This document shows, in pieces, positions 1-5,726 of a stretch of DNA of 5,726 nt (the first letter of the stretch is position 1; each line of letters begins with the position of its first letter). Origin of the DNA: GCA-2746795 sp046496595 (GTDB lineage: Bacteria; Chloroflexota; Anaerolineae; Promineifilales; Promineifilaceae); contig JAWOGU010000341.1 of NCBI GenBank assembly GCA_046496595.1, forward strand, positions 1 to 5,726. The letters are read 5' to 3'. The notes beneath the pieces were generated by a model. The model was not told the DNA's origin and made no database searches. It worked only from the letters and a program-made list of their open reading frames with translations. The position numbers were made by a program, and so were the translations under genes.

Positions 1-1
1 G

Positions 2-505
2 CAGTGGGCGCCTTCTGATGAAGGACCAGGCACACGAGGTGGGCCAATAACTGATTATCCGGCAACGGCCGTTTCCTTCTCCCTCCCTCCCGGCGTCCCC
101 CTGCACGCCCCCGTCTCCGGTTACGACATCGGCGGCGGCATGGAAGTCGTCGTGCTCTTTGCCGACGCCGATACCGTGACCCTGCACTACACGCGAGAAG
201 ACACTGCCGCCGTGGGCTACACCCTCCACATCGATGGCATCTGCACCGACCCCAACCTGCTCAGTTTGTACAACGCCCTGGATAATCCAAACGGACCCCG
301 CTACCAATATCCATCGCCCAGCTACAACCTGCCCACCCTGCCCGCCGGCAAAGTCTTCGGTACCACCGGCAGCCAAAACATGGTCGTCGCCATCGTAGAT
401 ACAGGGGGCTTCATGGACCCGCGTTCCTGCAACGAGTGGTGGCAGTCCCGCCCCGGTTATGGCAAATTGTGCCCACCGGCATTGGCAGTGAACAGTGAAC
501 AGTGA
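2..505 (+). CDS. Hypothetical protein, C-terminal part only (5' end outside window)
   Basis: The frame is open from base 2 to a TGA at 503-505, giving 167 residues with no start needed inside the window. An internal ATG at 140 is the first Met, but the 46 codons before it read as normal protein (for example GVPLHAPVSGYDIGGG), so the gene most likely begins upstream. I do not recognise a named domain. The visible part is rich in short hydrophobic stretches alternating with polar ones (MEVVVLFADADTVTLHYTRED, then GYTLHI), which suggests beta strands. It ends with a Cys-containing, Trp-rich segment (DPRSCNEWWQSRPGYGKLC). It resembles C-terminal domains I associate with secreted or cell-envelope proteins of Chloroflexota, but that is recollection and not proof. 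There is no transmembrane segment in this part. The last residues (about AVNSEQ) and the stop are encoded by the heptamer repeat tract, so the native C-terminus may have been altered by the repeat. Confidence 0.7.
   Translation, partial: QWAPSDEGPGTRGGPITDYPATAVSFSLPPGVPLHAPVSGYDIGGGMEVVVLFADADTVTLHYTREDTAAVGYTLHIDGICTDPNLLSLYNALDNPNGPRYQYPSPSYNLPTLPAGKVFGTTGSQNMVVAIVDTGGFMDPRSCNEWWQSRPGYGKLCPPALAVNSEQ
64..73. repeat. Iterated palindrome AACGGCCGTT, copy 1
   Basis: A perfect 10-bp palindrome, followed by TCC, inside the partial upstream gene. It is read as the end of Ala plus Thr-Ala-Val and Ser (ATAVS). The same 10-mer recurs at 1074-1085 (as the core of a longer palindrome) and at 3817-3826. 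Three copies in 5.7 kb is far more than chance predicts for a 10-mer. Confidence 0.65.
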
Positions 506-527
506 ACAGTTTTCAGTAAACAGAGAA
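486..527 (+). repeat. Heptanucleotide tandem repeat (CAGTGAA units)
   Basis: Six consecutive 7-bp units begin with CAG. Three are perfect CAGTGAA copies (486-492, 493-499, 500-506). They are followed by the decayed units CAGTTTT, CAGTAAA and CAGAGAA up to 527. The tract supplies the last codons and the TGA stop of the upstream gene and continues into the gap before the phosphoesterase. It resembles the short tandemly repeated heptamers (STRR type) known from cyanobacterial intergenic regions. Whether it is related to those or only similar cannot be told from here. Such tracts change copy number by slippage, which here would alter the C-terminus of the upstream protein. Confidence 0.85.
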
Positions 528-568
528 CGGTGGCAGGACTGTTCACTGTTCATTGAAAACTGTACACT
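501..568. repeat. Large imperfect inverted repeat between the first gene and the phosphoesterase
   Basis: Bases 501-530 pair with 539-568 at 25 of 30 positions, leaving an 8-base loop (531-538). The best matching core is ACAGTTTTCA against TGAAAACTGT. The left arm overlaps the heptamer tract, and the right arm is the same heptamer sequence in opposite orientation (CTGTTCACTGTTCA). The structure is therefore two heptamer tracts facing each other. The stem is AT-rich and is followed by ATTTTT and the ATG at 575. It could work as a weak terminator or as a structured leader for the phosphoesterase mRNA, or it could be a small dispersed repeat with no role in either gene. The sequence shows only the fold potential. 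Confidence 0.8.
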
Positions 569-574
569 ATTTTT

Positions 575-1552
575 ATGATCTGGAACCGCGTCATCAACCT
601 GGAAGCAGGCATCGCCATGGTCGTCACCGATTTGCACGGCGACGGCGACGCCTACGCCCGTTACCGCGACCGCTTTCTGACACTTCGGGCGCACGGGCAG
701 GCCGATACCCTCATCCTCGCTGGCGACCTGCTGCACCGCACCCCGCCCGACCCGGACGATTCGCTGGCGCTGATTTTGGATGTGCTGCGCCTGAAGGAAG
801 AGTTGGGCGACGCCCTCATCTACCTGCTGGGCAACCACGAACTGCCCCACCGCTACAGCTTCACCCTGGAAAAAGGCGACGACCTGTTCACGCCGCGTTT
901 TGAATGGGCGCTGACCCATTCGATGGGGCAACACCGCCCGGCAGTCATGGCCTTGCTGGACAGCCTGCCCATCTACGTGCGCACCCGGGGCGGCGTGGCG
1001 GTGTGCCACGCGGGCGCCTTTCCCGGCGTGGATGAACGGCTGTTTACGTTATCACATGAGAGAATTTTGGCGGAAACGGCCGTTTCCCTGCCCCCAGAAA
1101 CACGCCCCGGCTATCGCGCCCTCCTGGCCCGCCCCACCGGCAAACCCTACGACCAGCACGTCCACGAAGCCTTCGCCATCACCGGCCCCGCCGATCCCCG
1201 TTACGACGACCCGCTCATCAGCACTGTCGCCCTCAACCGCCACCCCGATTTAAGACTCTTATGGGACGCCTTGTTCACCCGCAACGAAAATCAATACGGC
1301 CGGCAGTACCCCGCCTACCTCCAACAACTGCTCCGCGCCCTCTCCCAGGATTACCATCCCCAACACTGCCTCGTCACCGGCCACATCGACTGCCAGGGTG
1401 GTTACACCCTCGTCCACAAACAACAGCTCCGCCTCGCCAGCGCCAAACACGCCCACCCGCGCGAAAAAGGTCAATATCTATTGTTGGATGCCGGTTTGAA
1501 AATCAATCAGGCCGGGGAACTATTGGCCGGATTACACAGCGTATTCACCTGA
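575..1552 (+). CDS. PPP-type metallophosphoesterase (calcineurin-like fold)
   Basis: A 325-residue protein that should hydrolyse phosphomonoesters, plausibly protein phosphoserine/threonine, with a two-metal centre in the cytoplasm. The PPP-type motifs appear in order: TDLHGD (D19, H21), LAGDLLHR (D51), GNHE (N87, H88), CHAG (H145) and TGHID (H270). Together they supply the expected metal ligands and the catalytic Asn-His pair. There is no signal peptide or membrane segment. The region between H145 and H270 is long and holds a Pro-rich stretch (172-192) with no recognised domain. ATG 575 is the first Met after an in-frame stop at 554-556 but has no Shine-Dalgarno sequence. An internal ATG at 617 (Met15) has GGAAG 11 bases upstream, but starting there would leave only three residues before the DLHGD motif. 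The gene follows the heptamer inverted repeat and converges on the kinase gene. Its real substrate is unknown; a nucleotide or diadenosine-polyphosphate hydrolase is a possible alternative. Confidence 0.88.
   Translation: MIWNRVINLEAGIAMVVTDLHGDGDAYARYRDRFLTLRAHGQADTLILAGDLLHRTPPDPDDSLALILDVLRLKEELGDALIYLLGNHELPHRYSFTLEKGDDLFTPRFEWALTHSMGQHRPAVMALLDSLPIYVRTRGGVAVCHAGAFPGVDERLFTLSHERILAETAVSLPPETRPGYRALLARPTGKPYDQHVHEAFAITGPADPRYDDPLISTVALNRHPDLRLLWDALFTRNENQYGRQYPAYLQQLLRALSQDYHPQHCLVTGHIDCQGGYTLVHKQQLRLASAKHAHPREKGQYLLLDAGLKINQAGELLAGLHSVFT
1072..1087. repeat. Extended iterated palindrome GGAAACGGCCGTTTCC, copy 2
   Basis: A perfect 16-bp palindrome inside the phosphoesterase gene with the 10-mer AACGGCCGTT at its centre. 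It encodes Glu-Thr-Ala-Val-Ser (residues 167-171), in the same frame register as the copy at 64-73, which also gives Thr-Ala-Val-Ser. It sits in the poorly conserved linker between two active-site motifs, where an inserted or drifting repeat would be tolerated. Confidence 0.7.
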
Positions 1553-1577
1553 CGCCACGAGACGCCGCCTGGATGGG

Positions 1578-4214
1578 TTACGAAAAAAAGCCAGTCCGAT
1601 GGCTCTGCTTCTGAATCGCTTCCAGCAAACGCTGCGACTTTTCCTGCATTTCCTTGTCATGCAAACGCGCATAAAAATCAGCGGCCTGCTTAGCGCTTTC
1701 CAATGCCTTGTCCCACTTCTCCTGACGATAGGCCACCAGCGCCGCCCGGTAATGCGCCCTGGCAATCGTAGAAGTTTTGTGGCTCTTTTCCGCAACTTTC
1801 ACAGCGCGGTCCGCATACCGTGTAGCCTGCCACTGCTTACCCGTGAAATTGTAAGCAATGCCCAAATTGCCTAAAGTCCACGCCTCACCCACCAGATCGT
1901 GATTCGCCTGTGCCATATCCAGCGCCTCCTTATACAGTTCCAGCGCCATTTTGCCGTTATTCCCATCCCGCGACACATTGCCCATCTGATTCAAGCCATC
2001 CACCAACGCTTCCTGGTTGCCCGCCTTGCGCATCAGCTCCACATACTCTTCATACGAATGGTAAGCAGGCACAAGCTGCTTGGTTTTGCGGTAACGATCA
2101 CCCAAGGCATAAAGCATCTCAGCCACGGCCGGCCAATCCTTTTCTTTGCGGGAAATCTCCAAATACATCTCAAAATAATCAATCGCCCGCGTGGGGTCGC
2201 CCCACATTTCATACGCATTGCCAATGCCTACCAGCGCTTTTTTGCCTTCTTCCCGGTTGCCCAAATTACGCGACAGGGATAACTGGCGCTTGTAGAAACT
2301 GGCCGCCTGCATGGAATCCCCGATGGCGATATACACGTTGCCCAGTTTACCCAAAATCTCAATTTCACTGGCCTGGGCGCTCATTTGTTTGGTCACAGCC
2401 AGAGCCTCGCGGTAATAGTTCTCCGCCAGCGCCAGTTCATTCGATTCAAAATGCAAATCACCCAACCGCTTCAATCCCTCGACAGCGCGCAGGCCGTTAT
2501 TGCTCTCCTGCGCAATTTTAAGCGCCAATTTATAAAGCTCCACCGCACGGTCCATCTGGCTTAATGAAAAATACAAATCCCCCAGATCACCAAATGATTC
2601 TCCTTCCCCTAACCGATCCCCAATCTGGCGCGAAAGCTCCAGACTTTGTTTAAATAGGGCAGACGCCTCCTTGGTGCTGCCGCTTTCCAGATAAATGCGC
2701 CCCATGTGGCTCAGCACATTTTTCACGCGCACCTTGTCCCCGATGCTGTTGGCGATTTCCAGAGATTGTTTATTCAGGTCAACGGCTCTGTTAACCTGGT
2801 TGAGCTGATGATACGTCAGAGCCATATCATCCAACGCCGCCGCTTCTAAATAACGGTCGCCCAGTTCCTGGGCAATCATGAGCTGCTGTTCGTGAAAACG
2901 CACCGCGCGATGCGGATCACGCAAGGAGCGGTAGGCTTTACCCAACTCGCCCAGCGCCCGCGCCTGTTCGTTCCGGTATCCGGTTTCATGGGCGATGGTC
3001 AACTGCTCTTCATGAAATTCTACGGCGCGTTTGCCGTATCCCATCGCCCGGTAGGTGACGCCCAGGTTGCCCAGCCCGGCGCTCTCTAGCGATGGAAATC
3101 TTTCAGACCGGCCAATAATGACAGCCTGTTCAAAATACATCACGGCCACGTCTAATTTGCCAATGTCAAGATAAGACAGTCCCATGCTGTTGTAGGATTC
3201 GCCCAACGCCACCCGTTCATCCGAGGTAATATCATCGGGGCTGCGTTCGGTGGGTACATCTTTTCTGGTGACGGCCCGGTAAATGTCGGAAAGTTCATGT
3301 TCCACCGTTTTCCAGTCACGGAAGCGCTGGTCCGGATTGACCATGAGGCAGTGGAGCAAAAAACGAGTGAGTTCTTTGGGCAGCAGGGAAGGCGGCGGCT
3401 TGATGGCGCCGTTCATGTGGATTTCTCGAATTTCTTCCCGCGTTTCGCCATCGGCGGCAAAACGGCCGCTGACCATTTCATACAGAATGCAGCCCAGGGC
3501 GTAGATGTCGGCGCGCAAGTCCAGCGGCTCTCTGGCCCACTGTTCAGGAGCCATATAGAGCGGCGTGCCGATGACGCCGTGAGTGAGTTGAGTGCGCATG
3601 AGGTTTTGCTTGACGGGGGTGAGGGAAATGAGATCGGCGCCGACGCCGGTGAGGGTAGCGGCCAGGCCAAAGTCGGTGACGCGGGCCACTTCGTCATGGC
3701 CGACCAGCACGTTTTCCGGCTTGAGGTCACGATGGACCATGCCGGGGATTTTGGTGGTGGCGTACTTCATGCCACGGGCAATGTGGAGAGCAAAAAGCAG
3801 CGCCTGATTGAGGGGTAACGGCCGTTGCGGCCGCAGCCATGAGCGCAAAGACGGACTGCCTTTACCTTTGGGCTGCACAATCCATTCCAAAACCAGGTAC
3901 ACCTCGCGTCCGTCCCCAATGCGTTCCACGCGGTAGGCGCGCACGATGTTGGGATGGCTGCCCAGTTCCACCCACATCGTCCCTTCACGCAAGAACAAAT
4001 CCCGGGCCAAACGATGGGAAAGGAATTCCGGCTTGAATGTTTTCAAGGCGACAAGTTGAGACGTGGTAATATCGCGGCAAAGGTAAACCAACCCCATACC
4101 ACCGGCCAGTTTGTTAACAATTTCGTATCGTTCGGCCAGCATGGGTCTCTGGTTTTGGGCGGCTGGTTCCAGGGAGCCGGGATCTTCGGGTGGTTGGTTT
4201 AGCAAATCGTCCAT
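1578..4214 (-). CDS. Serine/threonine protein kinase with 13 C-terminal TPR units
   Basis: An 878-residue soluble kinase that should phosphorylate Ser/Thr on partners held by its TPR domain. The kinase domain spans about residues 30-305: Gly loop LAGGMGLVY (36-44), VALK with Lys58, helix-C Glu77, HRDLKPEN (161-168), DFG (181-183), a longish activation segment ending in GTPLYMAPE (216-224), DIYALG with Asp236, and Arg297 in NPDQRF. All catalytic residues are present, so it is probably active. The Gly loop is one residue shorter than the usual LGxGGMG, which I believe also occurs in relatives of this kinase group. Residues 306-337 are a charged linker. Residues 338-857 are 13 consecutive 40-residue TPRs without gaps (LGN-like), followed by a 21-residue tail. 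There is no membrane segment and no PASTA domain. ATG 4212-4214 is preceded by only a weak GGA and then, after 18 bp, by the IS end, so the native promoter is displaced. The gene converges on the phosphoesterase gene, 25 bp from stop to stop. Confidence 0.95.
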   Translation of the reverse strand: MDDLLNQPPEDPGSLEPAAQNQRPMLAERYEIVNKLAGGMGLVYLCRDITTSQLVALKTFKPEFLSHRLARDLFLREGTMWVELGSHPNIVRAYRVERIGDGREVYLVLEWIVQPKGKGSPSLRSWLRPQRPLPLNQALLFALHIARGMKYATTKIPGMVHRDLKPENVLVGHDEVARVTDFGLAATLTGVGADLISLTPVKQNLMRTQLTHGVIGTPLYMAPEQWAREPLDLRADIYALGCILYEMVSGRFAADGETREEIREIHMNGAIKPPPSLLPKELTRFLLHCLMVNPDQRFRDWKTVEHELSDIYRAVTRKDVPTERSPDDITSDERVALGESYNSMGLSYLDIGKLDVAVMYFEQAVIIGRSERFPSLESAGLGNLGVTYRAMGYGKRAVEFHEEQLTIAHETGYRNEQARALGELGKAYRSLRDPHRAVRFHEQQLMIAQELGDRYLEAAALDDMALTYHQLNQVNRAVDLNKQSLEIANSIGDKVRVKNVLSHMGRIYLESGSTKEASALFKQSLELSRQIGDRLGEGESFGDLGDLYFSLSQMDRAVELYKLALKIAQESNNGLRAVEGLKRLGDLHFESNELALAENYYREALAVTKQMSAQASEIEILGKLGNVYIAIGDSMQAASFYKRQLSLSRNLGNREEGKKALVGIGNAYEMWGDPTRAIDYFEMYLEISRKEKDWPAVAEMLYALGDRYRKTKQLVPAYHSYEEYVELMRKAGNQEALVDGLNQMGNVSRDGNNGKMALELYKEALDMAQANHDLVGEAWTLGNLGIAYNFTGKQWQATRYADRAVKVAEKSHKTSTIARAHYRAALVAYRQEKWDKALESAKQAADFYARLHDKEMQEKSQRLLEAIQKQSHRTGFFS
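3817..3826. repeat. Iterated palindrome AACGGCCGTT, copy 3
   Basis: A third perfect copy of the 10-bp palindrome, inside the kinase gene and directly abutting another palindrome, GCGGCCGC (3827-3834). On the coding (minus) strand it is read in a different register from the other two copies (Gln-Arg-Pro-Leu rather than Thr-Ala-Val), so recurrence is not explained by a shared protein motif. It lies in the segment between the hinge region and the HRD loop (about residues 130-133), a variable part of kinases. Confidence 0.65.
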
Positions 4215-4232
4215 GAGATTCCAGGTAACTAT

Positions 4233-4249
4233 TTTGACAATGTTAAATT
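4233..4249 (+). repeat. Left terminal inverted repeat of the IS
   Basis: TTTGACAATGTTAAATT matches the reverse complement of 5710-5726 at 16 of 17 positions, with one A/G difference at the fourteenth base. It contains TTGACA (4234-4239), identical to a sigma70 -35 hexamer and pointing into the element, but no convincing -10 box follows at normal spacing. An extra T at 4232 may belong to the repeat or to the target site. Confidence 0.9.
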
Positions 4250-4284
4250 AGGCTCATGAGAGCCGTTTCCTGTAAAAATAGCAA

Positions 4285-5710
4285 ATGAATAATCAAAAAA
4301 AAGAACCTTACTGCCCAATGGGGCCTAAATCTCGATGAAATTGATAACTTACCTGAACGTCTCGCAAATTTTCACCAAAGCTATTGCTCTTGGATGCGTA
4401 GTCGTACTCGGGACACCAGTCAATATGGACTGGATTATATCAGTGGCCTATTACGTATGAAAACGAAGCGCAATATCAACACCATTGCTCGCACGGCCGA
4501 GATACCAGAGCAAAATATGCAACAGTTCATTAGTGATTCGCCCTGGTCTGGTGCTGGTTTAATCTCTGTACTCCAGCAGGATATAAGCGCACATCCTCAA
4601 TTTCAAGAAGAAAGTGTTCTCATTATTGACGAAAGTGCAGATGAGAAAGCCGGTGAACATAGTGCCGGTGCAGGACGACAACATAATGGCCGTTTAGGAA
4701 AAATAGAAATGAGCCAGGTAGGTGTTTTTCTCTCCTTGACCAATAATGGGTATCACAATTGGATTGATGGCGAGCTTTATTTTCCTGAAAAATGATTCAC
4801 CGATGACTACGCTGCCCAACGAAAACGAATTGGGATGCCAAAAGAGCGCACCTTTGCCACTAAGTTGGAGTTGGCTTTGCAAATGACCAAACGCGCTTAC
4901 GAAAATGGCGTGTCATTTTGTGCCATTGCCTTTGATACGTTATACGGCAGGTCTGGTGAGTTGCGCGATGCTTTTGACCAAGAAGGTTTTGAATATTACG
5001 CGGATGTCCCCAACAATACCCAAGTATATCTGGCACCGCCTCGAATCATCTATCCACTTACAAAAAATGGTATTCCCTCTAAAAATCATGAAGTGATTGG
5101 GCAGCCCTACACGGTTAAAGAGATTCTTGGCCTTGCTGAAATAGAGTTGGAGCAAATTATCTTGCGTCCAAACGAACGAGGCATGTTGTCTGCCAAATTC
5201 GGACATCGTCGTGTTTGGACCGTGCGTGATGATGGGTCATTACGCCAGGAATGGTTGCTCATCCGTCAAACCAAAGGAGATATAACCTACTCTTTGAGTA
5301 ACGCTCCGCTAGACACACCTTTGTTGACGATGGCGCAACGAAAATCACAACGATATTTCATTGAGCGTTCCAATCAGGATGCAAAATCCGAGTTTGGCTG
5401 GGATGAATTCCAAGCCATCAAATACAACGCTTGGGAACATCACCTGGCGCTCACCATTATGGCAAATTGGTTCATCAATGAAACGAGGCTTGACTGGGCA
5501 GAAAAATATGAGCGAGACCCAGAGTTATTGGAAAAGTACGAAACAGATGTGTTACCTGCCCTATCCGTTGCTAATGTGCGTGAATTGTTGCGAGCCACCC
5601 TGCCTTTGCCACAGTTATCCCCGCAACAAGCAACCGATTTAGTTATCAACCACCTTGATAATCGAACTCGCTCTCGTAAATCTCGGCTGAGAAAGGCTCT
5701 CAGCCATTGA
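4285..5710 (+). pseudogene. IS701-like DDE transposase, interrupted by a frameshift and a nonsense codon
   Basis: The reconstructed enzyme has 474 residues and would cut and join the IS ends. The gene starts at ATG 4285 (MNNQKK) but the eight-A run 4295-4302 has one base too many. The conserved N-terminus (TAQWGLNLDEIDNLPERL) lies in the next frame, which has no ATG, GTG or TTG before 4394. A TGA at 4793-4795 then splits the frame between LYFPEK and FTDDYAAQRKRIG, where relatives as I remember them have Trp, so a TGG-to-TGA change is likely. Both pieces (4394-4795 and 4835-5710) are in the same frame. Catalytic residues survive: Asp115 in LIIDES, Asp217 in FDTLYG and Glu360, which lies in an R-(3)-E-(6)-K arrangement (R356, E360, K367) as in IS4-type transposases. 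The Tyr expected three residues before R356 is Lys. The nearby stops at 505, 1552 and 5710 are also TGA, so a recoded genetic code does not explain the interruption. Confidence 0.87.
5685..5705. repeat. Subterminal hairpin at the right IS end
   Basis: GGCTGAGA (5685-5692) and TCTCAGCC (5698-5705) form a perfect 8-bp stem with a 5-base loop. It overlaps the last codons of the transposase gene. A shorter stem, GGCTC/GAGCC with loop ATGA, occupies 4251-4264 at the left end, at a similar distance from the tip. No T-run follows, so it is not a standard rho-independent terminator. It may be a transposase contact site or a block on read-through transcription. Confidence 0.6.
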
Positions 5711-5726
5711 ATCTAACATTGTCAAA
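5710..5726 (-). repeat. Right terminal inverted repeat of the IS
   Basis: The plus strand reads AATCTAACATTGTCAAA. Its complement matches the left end at 16 of 17 positions. It begins at the last base of the transposase stop codon and ends on the last base of the window, so flanking host sequence is not visible. Confidence 0.9.

Larger units (their letters stand above)
4233..5726 (+). mobile_element. IS701-like insertion sequence with degraded transposase
   Basis: A 1,494-bp element bounded by terminal inverted repeats of consensus TTTGACAATGTTARATT (16 of 17 matching). It carries one transposase gene filling almost the whole interior (4285-5710). Its composition is clearly more AT-rich than the genes to its left, which fits horizontal arrival. 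The ends continue as an imperfect subterminal repeat: GGCTCATGAGAGCC at 4251-4264 on the left, and GGCTGAGAGCC on the complement of 5695-5705 on the right. The right repeat stops on the final base of the window, so a target-site duplication cannot be checked. The left end lies 18 bp upstream of the kinase start codon, in opposite orientation to it. Because the transposase is broken twice, the copy could move only if an intact relative supplies the enzyme. Family assignment rests on the transposase sequence. Confidence 0.88.

Noticed and set aside
486..527. CRISPR array
   Set aside because: The 7-bp units are contiguous with no unique spacers.
553..903. Arg/Pro-rich plus-strand frame overlapping the phosphoesterase start
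   Set aside because: Its low-complexity Arg-Pro-His composition is typical of a shifted frame; the overlapping frame carries the full metallophosphoesterase motif set.
3297..3818. Antisense reading frame opposite the kinase domain, and similar long frames at 1910-2521 and 1899-2282
   Set aside because: The kinase and TPR motifs on the minus strand are unambiguous. The plus-strand translations lack recognisable motifs and are by-products of GC-rich codon bias.
4234..4279. Promoter from TTGACA in the left IS end with a downstream AT-rich -10
   Set aside because: The nearest TAAAAAT is more than 30 bp from the -35 hexamer, too far for a sigma70 promoter, and nothing at 16-18 bp spacing fits.
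4295..4303. Programmed -1 frameshift on the A-run
   Set aside because: The conserved frame needs a +1 shift (or loss of one A), not -1, and the site lies only six codons after the start. Slippage of the polymerase remains possible but is not shown.
4793..4795. TGA recoded as Trp or selenocysteine
   Set aside because: Three nearby frames end in TGA at sensible positions (505, 1552, 5710), no selenocysteine-type element follows, and the position is expected to be Trp rather than Cys. A point mutation is simpler.
4835..5710. Second half of the transposase as an independent gene
   Set aside because: It lacks the first catalytic Asp, is in the same frame as the preceding piece, and reads through the TGA as continuous transposase sequence.
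5685..5726. Rho-independent terminator after the transposase
   Set aside because: The stem is good but is followed by ATTGAATC rather than a T-run, and it overlaps the coding sequence.

Overview
The window reads as a GC-rich bacterial chromosome segment invaded by an AT-richer insertion sequence. The style of its proteins suggests Chloroflexota (Anaerolineae-like): a soluble Ser/Thr kinase fused to a long TPR array, a PPP-type metallophosphoesterase, and a secreted-looking protein with a WWQ-type C-terminus. This taxonomic call is an inference from protein style, not from a marker gene.

Layout. Positions 2-505 (+) hold the 3' end of a gene of unknown function whose start lies outside the window. 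Its stop codon falls inside a tract of CAGTGAA heptamers (486-527), which also forms the left arm of a large imperfect inverted repeat (501-568). Immediately after it is a PPP-type metallophosphoesterase (575-1552, +). Facing it, with 25 bp between the stop codons, is an 878-residue kinase-TPR protein (1578-4214, -). The kinase start lies only 18 bp from the left end of an insertion sequence (4233-5726). That element is bounded by 17-bp terminal inverted repeats with one mismatch, and the right repeat ends on the last base of the window. Its single IS701-like transposase gene is broken twice: a one-base excess in an A-run near the start, and a TGA where the family normally has a Trp codon. The catalytic residues remain.

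How the parts relate. The kinase and the phosphoesterase could act as an opposing phosphorylation/dephosphorylation pair, but only their adjacency supports this. The TPR array (13 units of exactly 40 residues with no gaps) is the likely partner-binding surface. The insertion sequence has removed whatever lay upstream of the kinase, so kinase expression now depends on the IS end or on something beyond it. The 10-bp palindrome AACGGCCGTT occurs three times in the GC-rich part, each time inside coding sequence, and looks like a genome-wide iterated palindrome.
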